Shown piece by piece: positions 18,538 to 27,301 of a DNA stretch of 64,000 nucleotides. The stretch's first letter is position 1, and every line of letters begins with the position of its first letter. Made by a program: the position numbers and the translations under genes. The notes beneath the pieces were generated by a model. It made no database searches and had not been told where the DNA came from. It was given only the letters and a program-made list of their open reading frames with translations. The stretch spans positions 1 through 64,000 of the forward strand of contig CAVRZO010000024.1 of the NCBI GenBank assembly GCA_963725615.1, in the 5' to 3' direction. The stretch comes from JAIQFF01 sp963725615 (GTDB taxonomy: Bacteria; Acidobacteriota; Terriglobia; Terriglobales; Acidobacteriaceae).

Positions 18538-18806
18538 CGGAGGGTGTGGTAACCGGCAAAAGAGGGGCGGGGAGGCCCGTGGCGCCCATGGTCCTTCCGT
18601 GCAGAAGGATTTTATTTTTCAACCCGACGAGTAAGTACAATTTAGAGACAAAGGAATATTGAGTGGATGTAGCGATTTCTCGTTTCAGTAAAGTTTTTGT
18701 TTTGAGTTGATTACCGCGGTTCATTTGTGTTGACAATACGTTTATTTCAGGCGAAACTCCGCTCAATCACCCTCTCGGCAGCCATCCCGCGCCGCCAGTC
18801 ACTGGC

Positions 18807-20255
18807 ATGGCCCGAACCATGTTAAAGCCTGACTCAACGCGCTATCCGCCGATCGTCCAAACCCGCAGCATTGGTCCGGAATGGATTGAGCCGGATTCCG
18901 CCGAGCCTTGGGCAGAGTCGGGCGATGTTGTGGCCTTCCCTAGTAAAGCTGATTTGCCCACCGACCTCGCCTTGGACCTGCGGCTGCGCGAGATTCTGCA
19001 ACAGGCCCGCCTGGCTACTGCTGCGAGCGGAGCCGTGATCGCGCTGGCGCGCGGCGATAAGATCGTCTGCCGCGCCACTTTGGGGGACAAGGCGCCCAGC
19101 GCCGGGGTTAGCCTGAATACTCGATCCGGGCTTTCAGGAGCGTGCGTACAGACGCGCGAGATGCAACTCTGCGACGACACCCTGGCCGATCCTCGCGTCA
19201 ACGTCGTCGCCTGCCGCGATCTCGGCATTCGATCCATCGTAGTTCTGCCGGTTCTGGATGGCGGAGAGTTGTGGGGTGTCCTCGAGCTTTTTTCAACCGT
19301 TCCCCGCGCCTTCAGCGAATCTGACTTGCAGACCCTGCAATTACTCAGTCGCAAGATTTCTTCCACAGTGCGTGAAACCATCGAGGACGGATCCGCGACG
19401 CTGGCGCTGGAAGCTTTCTCCCAGCCCCCGGCGGCTGATTCCCTGGAGCCGGAGCGGGTCGAGCCCGAAACCTTGCCCGCGCCCAACCCCGCGCTGGACC
19501 AGCCGAGTGCCGGAATCGCTCGCAGGGATTACCGCACCGGCGCGCTGACGGCCGCGGTTCTTGCGCTGGCTGTGCTTCTCGGCTGGATGGTCGGCCGAGT
19601 GGGGTGGAGCATGGCAGTCAATCGCGCCCCCGACCAGATTTCTATGACTCCGGAGGAGGCGCAGGCGACCGCGCCCGTCCCTCCCGCGGTTCATCCCGCT
19701 CCACCCCACCGGGAGGAAGCAGCGACTCCTGCGCCACCTGTCGTTTCCAAGCCGGCCCCGCCCGCAGCCAAGCCCGCTCTGAAGCCAAAGACCGCGACAG
19801 CCAGGCCGCTCGACCTCAACGGCGGCCTGGTGGTGTACGAACATGGCAAAGTTATTTTTCGGATGGAGCCAACAGAAAAGGAGTCTCCGCCCAAGACCGC
19901 GCCTGGAGTGGTGGCGTCCGCTGCGATTCAACAAGCGGCGACGCGGGAAGATGACGGCGCAACTGTGGGGGCGCCAAACTCTCCTCCGTCCGCGAACGGA
20001 TATCTTTTGGAGCGGGTGGAGCCCCAGTATCCGGAAGCGGCCAGACAACAGCACATTCAAGGTCCGGTGGTGCTCAACGTTCTGGTCCGACCCTCTGGTC
20101 TGGTTCGTGAAACCAGCGTGATCAGCGGCGATCCACTGCTGGCCAAAGCGGCGACGGACGCGGTGCGGCAGTGGCGGTTCAACCCTCACCAGCTCAACGG
20201 CAAAGCGGTCGAGTTCGAGACCAGGATCACGGTGAACTTCGCCCTTTCCGAATAG
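18807..20255 (+). CDS. GAF domain - membrane helix - TonB C-terminal domain fusion protein
   Basis: 482 residues. A cytoplasmic GAF-like domain covers ~50-190 (LREILQQARLATAASGAVIAL, RSIVVLPVLDGGELWGVLEL). A single helix near 250-268 (LTAAVLALAVLLGWMVGRV) is followed by a Pro/Ala-rich spacer to ~395 and a TonB C-terminal domain (~400-482: LLERVEPQYPEAARQQHIQG, DAVRQWRFNPHQLNGKAVEF). The second half has the layout of a TonB energy transducer: anchor, proline-rich spacer, C-domain. The GAF domain on the inner side could sense a small molecule or signal. The fusion is unusual outside Acidobacteria. No ExbB/ExbD gene is adjacent. ATG at 18807. Confidence 0.85.
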   Translation: MARTMLKPDSTRYPPIVQTRSIGPEWIEPDSAEPWAESGDVVAFPSKADLPTDLALDLRLREILQQARLATAASGAVIALARGDKIVCRATLGDKAPSAGVSLNTRSGLSGACVQTREMQLCDDTLADPRVNVVACRDLGIRSIVVLPVLDGGELWGVLELFSTVPRAFSESDLQTLQLLSRKISSTVRETIEDGSATLALEAFSQPPAADSLEPERVEPETLPAPNPALDQPSAGIARRDYRTGALTAAVLALAVLLGWMVGRVGWSMAVNRAPDQISMTPEEAQATAPVPPAVHPAPPHREEAATPAPPVVSKPAPPAAKPALKPKTATARPLDLNGGLVVYEHGKVIFRMEPTEKESPPKTAPGVVASAAIQQAATREDDGATVGAPNSPPSANGYLLERVEPQYPEAARQQHIQGPVVLNVLVRPSGLVRETSVISGDPLLAKAATDAVRQWRFNPHQLNGKAVEFETRITVNFALSE

Positions 20256-20263
20256 TAAACCGA

Positions 20264-21088
20264 CTATCCGTACGCCAGTTCCTTCGCTCTCTGTGCCGCT
20301 TTCACGACAGCCTTGATTAGCGTGACGCGCAGTTTGCCTTCTTCCAACTCCATGATGCCGTCAATAGTGCAGCCTGCGGGCGTAGTTACCGCGTCTTTCA
20401 GCAGGGCAGGATGGTCTCCGGTTTCGAGCACAACGGTTGCGGCTCCGAGAGTAGTCTGCGCCGCGAGCAGCGTGGCGACGTCACGCGGCAAGCCCACCTT
20501 CACGCCTGCCTCGGCCAAAGATTCCAGGATGATGTAGATGTAAGCGGGGCCGCTGGCGGAGAGCCCGGTGACCGCGTCCATGTGCTTTTCATCCACCACG
20601 ACAGTTTTTCCCACCACGTTGAACAGGGCGCAGGCGGCTTCGACGTGCTGAGCGTTTGCAAATTTGCCTTTGCATAAGGCAGTCATACCGCATCCGATGG
20701 CGCAGGGCGTGTTGGGCATTGCGCGGATCACTGCCACTTCGCTCCCCAGGGCTTTTTCGATGTGGCTAGTGGGCACGGAAGCCGCCACCGAGATGATGAG
20801 CTGTTTGCTGGAAACGTTGGGGCGGATCTGCTCCATTACTTCCTGCACCACCTGCGGTTTCACGCACACGAAGATGATGTCGGCATTGCGCACCGCCGCC
20901 AGATTGTCGGTGCCAACCGAGACTCCCAGCTTTTCCGCCAGAGCACGCGCTCGTTCTTCGTGCTGGACCGTGGCAAAGGTAGACTTGGGAGAAAGCAGGC
21001 CTTTCTCCAGCAGCGCCTGGAGCAGAATTCCGCCCATTTTGCCTGCGCCCAGCACTGCCACTCGTTTTCCAGAAAAATCGAAACTCAT
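20264..21088 (-). CDS. proC: Pyrroline-5-carboxylate reductase
   Basis: A 274-residue enzyme for the last step of proline synthesis, reducing pyrroline-5-carboxylate with NAD(P)H. The N-terminal Rossmann loop is VAVLGAGKMGGILLQALL. Family motifs are IIFVCVKPQVVQEVMEQI, VIRAMPNTPCAIGCGMTAL and the C-terminal signature ALLKDAVTTPAGCTIDGIME. Length is standard. It is convergent with the GAF-TonB gene and stands alone; proA and proB are not nearby. Confidence 0.95.
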   Translation of the reverse strand: MSFDFSGKRVAVLGAGKMGGILLQALLEKGLLSPKSTFATVQHEERARALAEKLGVSVGTDNLAAVRNADIIFVCVKPQVVQEVMEQIRPNVSSKQLIISVAASVPTSHIEKALGSEVAVIRAMPNTPCAIGCGMTALCKGKFANAQHVEAACALFNVVGKTVVVDEKHMDAVTGLSASGPAYIYIILESLAEAGVKVGLPRDVATLLAAQTTLGAATVVLETGDHPALLKDAVTTPAGCTIDGIMELEEGKLRVTLIKAVVKAAQRAKELAYG

Positions 21089-21189
21089 TGCGCTCTGTCC
21101 TCCGTGGGCTCTGTGGTTACCGTCGCCAATTGTACAGTTTCACGGTCAATCGACGGTGAGGCGGAACACTTCGGGACGGCACGAACTGT

Positions 21190-21277
21190 GTGGGGACGGG
21201 CTTCGCCCCGTCCAGGCCCAGTAAAGCTCGGCAGGTTTTTGGGAGCTTTAAAGACAGGCGGGACGCCCGTCTTCCAT
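21190..21277. repeat. Palindromic intergenic repeat, family B (copy 2)
   Basis: A hairpin GGGGACGGGCTTCGCCCCGTCC, a ~40-bp spacer, then GGCGGGACGCCCGTCTTCCAT. It fills the gap between proC and lhgO. Confidence 0.7.
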
Positions 21278-21287
21278 AGAAACAGAA

Positions 21288-22529
21288 TCAGGAACCTGCA
21301 ATTCCCTTGCGAGCCATCTCTGCCAGATGCCGTCCGATGGGCAGGGAAGCTGTGGCCGCGGGCGAGGGTACGTTCCATACGTGCAGCATCTTGTCGGCCA
21401 GCACAAATTCAAAATCATCCACCAACGATCCATCGGGACGAACCGCTTGGGCGCGGACTCCGGAGCCATCGGCAGTCAGATCGGAGCTGACAATCTCCGG
21501 CACCAGTTGCTGCAGGGCTTTCACAAATGCACCCTTGTTCAAGGATCGGTAGTATTCGCCGGCGCCGTCGCGCCAGTATTTTCCCGCCATGTGCCAGAAG
21601 CCGGGATACGTGAGCGTGCCGGCAAGGTCTCTCAGGTTGAAATCGGTGCGCTTGTACCCTTCGCGTTTAAGAGCGAGCACGGCGTTTGGCCCGGCGTCCA
21701 CCCCGCCCTGGATGCGGCGCGTGAAGTGCACCCCAAGAAAAGGGAACCTGGGATCGGGTACGGGATAGATGAGCGTGCGCACCAGGTGGTTTTTTTCCGG
21801 AACCAGGAAGTAATACTCTCCGCGAAAGGGCACGATCCTGACCTGCGGTTTCTGTCCGGCCATCCGGCTGACACGGTCGCTGTGCAGTCCGGCACAGTTG
21901 ATTACGTATTTCGCGGCGAAGGTTCCGCGAGTGGTTTCGACCATCATCTCTGTGCCGCGCGGGAGCACTCGCCGGACTTCGGTTCCGGTGCTTATCGTTC
22001 CGCCTTGCGCGGCAATGATCTCCGCGTACTTCCGGCTGACCGCGGCGTAGTCGGTGATGCCGGTACTTGGCACCCACACGCCGAGCACAGCGCTGCAATG
22101 AGGCTCGATCTCGCGCACCTCTTCTGGTTGCAGCAGCCGCAGTCCGGCAAGGCCGTTGGCTTGTCCGCGCTCGAGCAAGATTTTCAGGCGCGGGATTTCG
22201 TCGTCGCGGGTGGCCACGATGACCTTCCCGCAGACTTCGTAGGGTAGGTCGTGCTCGCGGCAAAATTCCACCATGGCTGCGGCACCCTCGACGCAGAACC
22301 GCGCCTTCAAAGATCCGGGCTTGTAGTAAATGCCGGAGTGAATGACTCCGCTGTTGTGTCCGCTCTGGTGACGGGCAACGGCTTCTTCCTTCTCGACCAC
22401 CAGCAGTTTCAGCTGCGGCAGGGCACGGGTAGCGTGCAGCGCGGTCGAGAGACCTACGATGCCTCCGCCAATGATTACGATGTCGAACGATTGATCGGGC
22501 ATATCGACGCACTGAAGTCTGCGCCACAT
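21288..22529 (-). CDS. lhgO: L-2-hydroxyglutarate oxidase family FAD enzyme
   Basis: 413 residues from ATG 22529; a second ATG at 22502 (MPDQSFDIVIIGGG) gives 404 and may be the real start. FAD-binding Rossmann motif FDIVIIGGGIVGLSTALHA. DAO-family motifs: EAVARHQSGHNSGVIHSGIYY, LKARFCVEGAAAMVEF, PFRGEYYFLVPEK and GVHFTRRIQGGVDAGPNAVLA. The latter set is diagnostic for LhgO/L2HGDH, which oxidises L-2-hydroxyglutarate to 2-oxoglutarate, removing a by-product of central metabolism. It is probably membrane-associated and feeds electrons to quinone. It is monocistronic. Confidence 0.92.
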   Translation of the reverse strand: MWRRLQCVDMPDQSFDIVIIGGGIVGLSTALHATRALPQLKLLVVEKEEAVARHQSGHNSGVIHSGIYYKPGSLKARFCVEGAAAMVEFCREHDLPYEVCGKVIVATRDDEIPRLKILLERGQANGLAGLRLLQPEEVREIEPHCSAVLGVWVPSTGITDYAAVSRKYAEIIAAQGGTISTGTEVRRVLPRGTEMMVETTRGTFAAKYVINCAGLHSDRVSRMAGQKPQVRIVPFRGEYYFLVPEKNHLVRTLIYPVPDPRFPFLGVHFTRRIQGGVDAGPNAVLALKREGYKRTDFNLRDLAGTLTYPGFWHMAGKYWRDGAGEYYRSLNKGAFVKALQQLVPEIVSSDLTADGSGVRAQAVRPDGSLVDDFEFVLADKMLHVWNVPSPAATASLPIGRHLAEMARKGIAGS

Positions 22530-23025
22530 TCTTTATACATGGTCGCATGGAGCGGGGTGAAGTTACGGCGGTTATTCAGTGTCAAAGCTCTTCATTTCAC
22601 GGTCAGAACTACGTCTGCCGTGCGCGTGACGGAACCAACCGCGCCGGTGACCGTGATCGTGTAATTTCCGGGAATTCACGATTACTTGGCTCATGACAAA
22701 CTGACAGAATGGGGCGATGCGCTCCTGGCGATTTACGCGTTTCTCACTTTTGCAGCCACTAGGTTCGTTGCGCGTTCTCGAGTATTTATGGCACTCTGCG
22801 GAGAAATAGGTATTTGCCGCTCTCTATCACGTTCGTCACTCTGGCGATCAATGTGATCGGATTCTTCGTGCCCACCTGGTGGATACGCAATGCTGCCCTT
22901 TTACGCCTCTGTTGTCACTGGCGTCAGTCTCACGATCAGCGTCCTCGGGAGAGAACGCCGAAACCCGATTGCCGTTCGAACAGCACCAGCGGGCCCGAAG
23001 TCCGGGGTCTGACGCCCGACCTCCG
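22530..23025. other. Intergenic region with gene remnants
   Basis: 496 bp with no intact gene. The left part keeps a short minus-strand remnant of an Ig-like domain (22592-22672, listed separately). The plus-strand frame from 22814 has a brief hydrophobic run but no support as a gene. The region looks like decayed coding sequence. Confidence 0.45.
22592..22672 (-). pseudogene. Remnant of a bacterial Ig-like domain C-terminus
   Basis: Twenty-six codons on the minus strand ending in TGA at 22592-22594 read PGNYTITVTG...TADVVLTVK. This is the typical last two strands of the Ig-like domains common in acidobacterial secreted and beta-propeller proteins (PGxYTxTVTGTxG...TxTVTLTV). In-frame stops lie just upstream and there is no start codon, so only the tail of a former gene remains. 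Confidence 0.4.
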
Positions 23026-24247
23026 CTACTCATACCTTAGCGCGTCAATCGGATCCAGCCGGGCCGCCTTGCGGGCGGGGTAGAAGCCGAAGAAGATTCC
23101 GACTGCCATGGAGAACAGCACGGCGGCGAAGATTGCCGTGGGAGAGACCAACACCGGCCATCCCAGGGTTTGAGTGATCAGGTAGGAAGCGCCCATGCCG
23201 GACAGGATTCCGATGGCGCCACCCACCACGCTGAGCACAACGGCTTCAATCAGGAATTGCTGCTGGACATCCTGCTCGGTGGCGCCGATCGCCATGCGGA
23301 TACCGATCTCGCGGGTGCGCTCGGTGACCGATACCAGCATGATATTCATGATGCCGATGCCGCCGACGAGCAGCGAAATGCTGGCGATCGAGGCTAGCAG
23401 TATGGTGAACAAGGCGCGCATTCTGGTCGGCCAGGTCAGCCACGTCAGCCAGGTTGCGTACGAAGAAATCGTCGTCCTGTCCGCTGCGAATGCGGTGGCG
23501 GTCACGCAATAGCGACGTGATCTGCTGCTGCGCCGTGTAGCTGGCGTCCTTCGAGAGCGCGGAAACCATGATCCAGCGCAGCCAGTCCTGCCCGGTAATT
23601 TTCTTTTGCAGCGTGGTGATGGGTACCAGAATGACGTCGTCCTGGTCCTGGCCCATGGCCGCCGACGTACCCTTTGGTGCCAGCAGCCCAACCACTTTGA
23701 ATGACAGATTGTTGATGCGCACGGTCTGGCCGACGGGATCGGTTGCTCCAAACAGGTTCTTGCGCACGGTCTCGCCGATGACGGCGACGTTGGCGGCGGT
23801 GCTCACGTCGTCTTGCGTGAACGATGTGCCCTCGGCAAAGGGCCAGCTTCGGATGTCGAAATACTGCGGCTCGGTGCCGTTGATGTTGGTGGCCCAGTTG
23901 TCATTTCCAAAAACGACCTGGGCGGAAGCCTGGCTGCCCGGCGCTGCGGCCGAAACCGACGGGCACTCGCGCAGGATGGCCACCATGTCGTCGTAGACCA
24001 GTGTCTTGGTGGCGCCCCAGCCCATGCGCATTCCACCCTTGGTCACCGTCCCGGACTGGACAAACAACATGTTGGATCCCATGGCGGCGATCTGCTGCTG
24101 GGCTTGTAATTGCGCTCCTTGGCCCACGCTGACCATGGCGATTACCGCGCCCACTCCGATGATGATGCCCAGCATGGTGAGCATGGAGCGCAGCTTGTTA
24201 CGGGCCAGGGCCCGCATGGCGATTCGAATGATGGCCAATAAATCCAT
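23026..24247 (-). pseudogene. macB: MacB-like ABC transporter permease, with one frameshift
   Basis: The N-terminal part (from ATG 24247) has the MacB permease start, ALARNKLRSMLTMLGIIIGV, and a periplasmic MacB_PCD domain (~45-270). The reading frame is lost after VRNLADVADLADQ. The conserved C-terminal helices (MRALFTILLASIASISLLVG, GIMNIMLVSVTERTREIGIR, and FYPARKAARLDPIDALRYE at the end) lie in another frame. Dropping one base near 23422 joins them into a 406-residue protein, normal for this split-type MacB permease. The ATPase and adaptor genes lie upstream in the same operon. It exports macrolide-like or peptide substrates in known systems; the substrate here is unknown. It is not clear whether the frameshift is real. 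Confidence 0.85.
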
Positions 24248-24268
24248 AATGTCTGCCTCAGCGCCCGG

Positions 24269-24643
24269 CTACGCCACTTTTGGGTCGAACAAATCCAGCG
24301 GCGTGTTCGGCCCCATCTTTCCCAGCTTCACCAGGCGAGCGACGATCGAACCAATAGTTCGATTGTGCGTCTTGGCGATCTGGTGAAAATCAATTCCCCG
24401 GCGCAGCTCCTCGCAAACCTGCTGATCTTCTGCCCGCGACCACGACTTGCCCGCCTTGGCGGGCGGTGTCTTCCGGGAACGCTCGCGCTCCTGCAAGTAT
24501 TCCAAGGCGCCCACGGCGCGGTGAAAGGCCCGCACTACAGGTGCGTTCTGGTACACCGCATCGGCCATGAATGCTTCGCCGGTCTCGGGATTTACTCCAT
24601 CCGCTAACGCCCGCATGATTCGTAAGGCTTCCTTAATTTCCAT
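24269..24643 (-). CDS. Small protein with a Myb/SANT-like helix-turn-helix at its C-terminus
   Basis: 124 residues from ATG 24643, chosen because GGGAGG lies six bases before it; the longer frame to 24739 runs back into the ATPase gene. The N-terminal half is helical and acidic (MEIKEALRIMRALADGVNPE). The C-terminal half reads KSWSRAEDQQVCEELRRGID, then FHQIAKTHNRTIGSIVARLV. This is the W...EED...L...G...IA...RT..AI..RL pattern of Myb/SANT-like DNA-binding helices. It sits inside the MacAB-like operon between the ATPase and permease genes, so it may regulate it, though this is inference. Confidence 0.65.
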   Translation of the reverse strand: MEIKEALRIMRALADGVNPETGEAFMADAVYQNAPVVRAFHRAVGALEYLQERERSRKTPPAKAGKSWSRAEDQQVCEELRRGIDFHQIAKTHNRTIGSIVARLVKLGKMGPNTPLDLFDPKVA

Positions 24644-24735
24644 GACGAACCTCCCGACGTAAATCGTACAAGTTCGGTCGGGCTCAGGCTGTGACGCCTG
24701 AACCAATCGGATGTTCAGTTCCGCCATGGGCCGTA

Positions 24736-25521
24736 TCAATCCTCCAGCGCCGGCATGTTCTTCAAGACCTCGGCTGCGGCCGGACGGTTTGGTACCGGTT
24801 CATCGCGCCGGATGGTGCCATCACGAAAGTGAATGCCGCGCTTGGCGAATTCTGCAATATCGGGCTCGTGAGTGACCATCACGACCGTCAGTCCATCGTC
24901 ATTCAGCTTTTGAAACACTTCCATGATCTCGACTGAAGTCCGGCTATCCAGATTGCCGGTGGGCTCGTCGGCCAGCAGGATGGATGGGTGATTCACCAAC
25001 CCGCGCGCAATGGCAACCCGCTGCTGCTGACCTCCGGAAAGCTGGGAAGGGAAGTGCTCCATGCGATCTCCCAATCCCACCAGTTGAAGGGCTTCGCGGG
25101 CCCGCTTGCGGCCTTCTTCTTTGCTGACCTGCGCATAGAGCGTGGGCAGTTCGACATTTTCCAGGGCTGTAGTGCGCGAAAGCAGGTTGAATCCCTGAAA
25201 AACGAAACCGATCTTGCGGTTGCGGATGGTCGCCAACTCTTTCTTCGTCAGATCGGAGACTGCGATGCCTTCGAGCAAATAGCGGCCGCTAGTGGGTTTG
25301 TCCAGGCAGCCCAGGATATTCATGAACGTGGATTTGCCGCTGCCACTGGCGCCCATGATGGCCACGAACTCGCCCCGCTCGATGCGGACATTGACGCCGC
25401 GCAATGCGTGGACTTTGGTTTCGCCCAGATCGTAGTACTTATGCACGTCGTCAATCTGAATCAGGCCGCGGCCTCCGGCTTCGCCGGGCGTCTTTACTGC
25501 GGATTGTGGAACGGTCGCCAT
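24736..25521 (-). CDS. MacB-type ABC transporter ATP-binding protein
   Basis: A 261-residue LolD/MacB-family ATPase. Walker A GASGSGKST, Q-loop FVFQGFNLL, signature LSGGQQQRVAIARGL, Walker B ILLADEPTGNLD and H-loop VTHEPDIA are all intact. In single-chain MacB this domain is fused to the permease; here it is separate. Order on the minus strand: adaptor (26989-25592), ATPase, small Myb-like gene, permease. The ATPase should pair with the permease and the HlyD-type adaptor to pump substrates through an outer-membrane channel that is not encoded here. Confidence 0.93.
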   Translation of the reverse strand: MATVPQSAVKTPGEAGGRGLIQIDDVHKYYDLGETKVHALRGVNVRIERGEFVAIMGASGSGKSTFMNILGCLDKPTSGRYLLEGIAVSDLTKKELATIRNRKIGFVFQGFNLLSRTTALENVELPTLYAQVSKEEGRKRAREALQLVGLGDRMEHFPSQLSGGQQQRVAIARGLVNHPSILLADEPTGNLDSRTSVEIMEVFQKLNDDGLTVVMVTHEPDIAEFAKRGIHFRDGTIRRDEPVPNRPAAAEVLKNMPALED

Positions 25522-25530
25522 ATCTGGTTG

Positions 25531-25582
25531 TGGAGGGACGGGCGTCCCGCCCGTCCCGCCGGGCGGGATGCCCGGCCTCCAT
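25531..25582. repeat. Palindromic repeat, family B (copy 3), inside the macAB operon
   Basis: TGGAGGGACGGGCGTCCCGCCCGTCCC followed by GGGCGGGATGCCCGGCCTCCA. It fills almost all of the 70-bp gap between the adaptor and ATPase genes, so it would be transcribed as a hairpin in the operon mRNA. Confidence 0.75.
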
Positions 25583-25591
25583 TGTCACGGC

Positions 25592-26989
25592 TTATCTCGC
25601 CCTCGGGGTGCCTCCGCCTAAGCCCGGCGCCCGGGTTGCGGCTGAACTGCCCGCCACGCCGCCGGTGATCAATTCGTCTCCTTCGTTCAGTTGACCATTC
25701 AGCACCTGCGCGACTTCGGTGACGGTGTGGTCGGTGATGCCGGTACGAATCCTCACCGGCTCGAGCGTTTTATCAGGACGCAATTTCCAGACAACGGCTA
25801 CGTCCACGCGCGGAGTATGCTGCTGGCCATTGGCCGCGCCACCACCCTCGGTGCCTTCCGCCCGGGCGCGCTGATGTTTGACGTCGGCCCCGGCGCCTCC
25901 CGATGCCTGGTTGCTGGCGGACTGAGTGCCCGGGGCCTGGCCCGAGATCAATCCATATTGTTTGTAGAGCGCACGCAGCTGGTCGGCGGTCATGTCCGGC
26001 TTGTAGCGCAGCGCTCCGTTGGGGACACGCACTGTATTTTGCGCGTTCGCGACTGGAATCGTGATGTAGGCCGTCATGCCGGGAAACAGCTTGAGGTCCG
26101 GGTTATCAAAGTCGATGATCGTGTTGTAAGTCACCACGTTCTGCACCGTGGTCGCGTTCAAACGTACTTGCGATACGCGGCCGGTGAACGTGTCTTTGGG
26201 AAACGCATCCACTTTGAAGGAAACGATCTGCCCGGCATGGATTACGCCGACGTCGGACTCATCGGTACTGGCATAGACCTGCATCTTCGTGAGGTCCTGC
26301 GCGATGGTGAACAATGTCGGCGCCTGCAGCGAGGCCGCCACAGTCTGGCCGACATCCACGCTGCGGGCGATCACCGTGCCGTCAATGGGTGCATGGATGG
26401 TCGTGTAATCGAGATTGGTCTGCGCCACCGTCACCGCTGCCTGCTTCTGCTGCACCTGTGCGACCGCTTGGGTAATGGTCGCCTTGGCCGCGGACACTGC
26501 TGCGTCGTCTGAATCGGCGGTGGCTTTCGCCAGGTCGAGCTGCTGCTGGCTCATTACGCCTTCTTTGGCGAGTCCCGCAGTCCGATCATAGTCAGCCCGT
26601 GCTTGTAATGCGCTGGCTTGCGCCTTTTCCAGATTGGCCTGGGACGCCACCACGTTGGCCTTGGCATTCGCCAGGTCAGCTTGGGCTTGCAGCAGCGAGC
26701 CTTGGAACAGCGAAGGATCGATCTGCGCTACCACCTGTCCTTTTTTCACCCGCGAATTGAAATCAGCATTGAGCCGCGAAATCGTCCCCGAAACCTGCGA
26801 GCCTACCTGTACCGTGGTCACAGCATTGATGGTGCCGGTGGCCTCTACCACCTGGCTGATGTTTCCGCGATCCACTTTGGCCGTGAAATACTTTGGCTGC
26901 TCGCTGCCTTTGAACCGGAAGGCGGCGAAGACAGCAAGGGCAACGACGATCAGACTTGCTATCAGCCAGTGACGTTTCAGTAGGTTCAC
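25592..26989 (-). CDS. macA: HlyD/MacA-type periplasmic adaptor protein of an ABC efflux pump
   Basis: 465 residues with an N-terminal anchor (HWLIASLIVVALAVFAAF). A lipoyl/barrel-sandwich half-motif (VEATGTINAVTTVQVGSQVS) precedes a long coiled-coil hairpin (~95-200, rich in Ala/Gln/Lys). The second lipoyl half is NLDYTTIHAPIDGTVIARSV, and the beta-barrel (FKVDAFPKDTFTGRVSQVRL) and membrane-proximal domains follow. An insertion of about 60 residues rich in Gly/Ala/Gln (~345-405) precedes the final domain. It is the first gene of the operon and bridges the inner-membrane ABC pump to an outer-membrane channel. Confidence 0.92.
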   Translation of the reverse strand: MNLLKRHWLIASLIVVALAVFAAFRFKGSEQPKYFTAKVDRGNISQVVEATGTINAVTTVQVGSQVSGTISRLNADFNSRVKKGQVVAQIDPSLFQGSLLQAQADLANAKANVVASQANLEKAQASALQARADYDRTAGLAKEGVMSQQQLDLAKATADSDDAAVSAAKATITQAVAQVQQKQAAVTVAQTNLDYTTIHAPIDGTVIARSVDVGQTVAASLQAPTLFTIAQDLTKMQVYASTDESDVGVIHAGQIVSFKVDAFPKDTFTGRVSQVRLNATTVQNVVTYNTIIDFDNPDLKLFPGMTAYITIPVANAQNTVRVPNGALRYKPDMTADQLRALYKQYGLISGQAPGTQSASNQASGGAGADVKHQRARAEGTEGGGAANGQQHTPRVDVAVVWKLRPDKTLEPVRIRTGITDHTVTEVAQVLNGQLNEGDELITGGVAGSSAATRAPGLGGGTPRAR

Positions 26990-27301
26990 GACATCCTCAC
27001 TTTAAGGATCCGCAGCGTCTTGCTTGTATTCTGAGTTGCAGGCCCCAGCTATATAAACCCCGAACGAGAGCCGGGGTTGCGGATAGAATCTCTAGCTTCC
27101 TGTTGTAGACCGCAAGCCCCACCATGATGGATGGTACATCTTGTGCAACAGATGTGTAGGAGGGGCGGCATTTTACAAGAGTTTACTAAGATGAAAGCAA
27201 CCTGAAGATGAAAGTATGCTTAGCTTGGGCAACCAAATTCGTGAGGCTGTAGTCGCGCACATCTCGTGGTATTGGGTGAACGCTTTGAGAGGAAAATGCT
27301 G
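26990..27301. other. Divergent intergenic region (macA / modB)
   Basis: 312 bp with no gene. It contains a perfect 7-bp stem AACCCCG...CGGGGTT near 27055-27080 with no T-run, of unknown role, and must hold the promoters of both operons. A molybdate-binding modA gene, expected just upstream of modB, is absent. Confidence 0.45.

Noticed and set aside
17480..18766. 428-residue open frame on the minus strand
   Set aside because: Shares the strand with the MFS gene in another frame; lacks membrane pattern.
26990..27301. Molybdenum cofactor riboswitch upstream of modB
   Set aside because: Only a small simple stem was found; the conserved core of the Moco element was not recognised.
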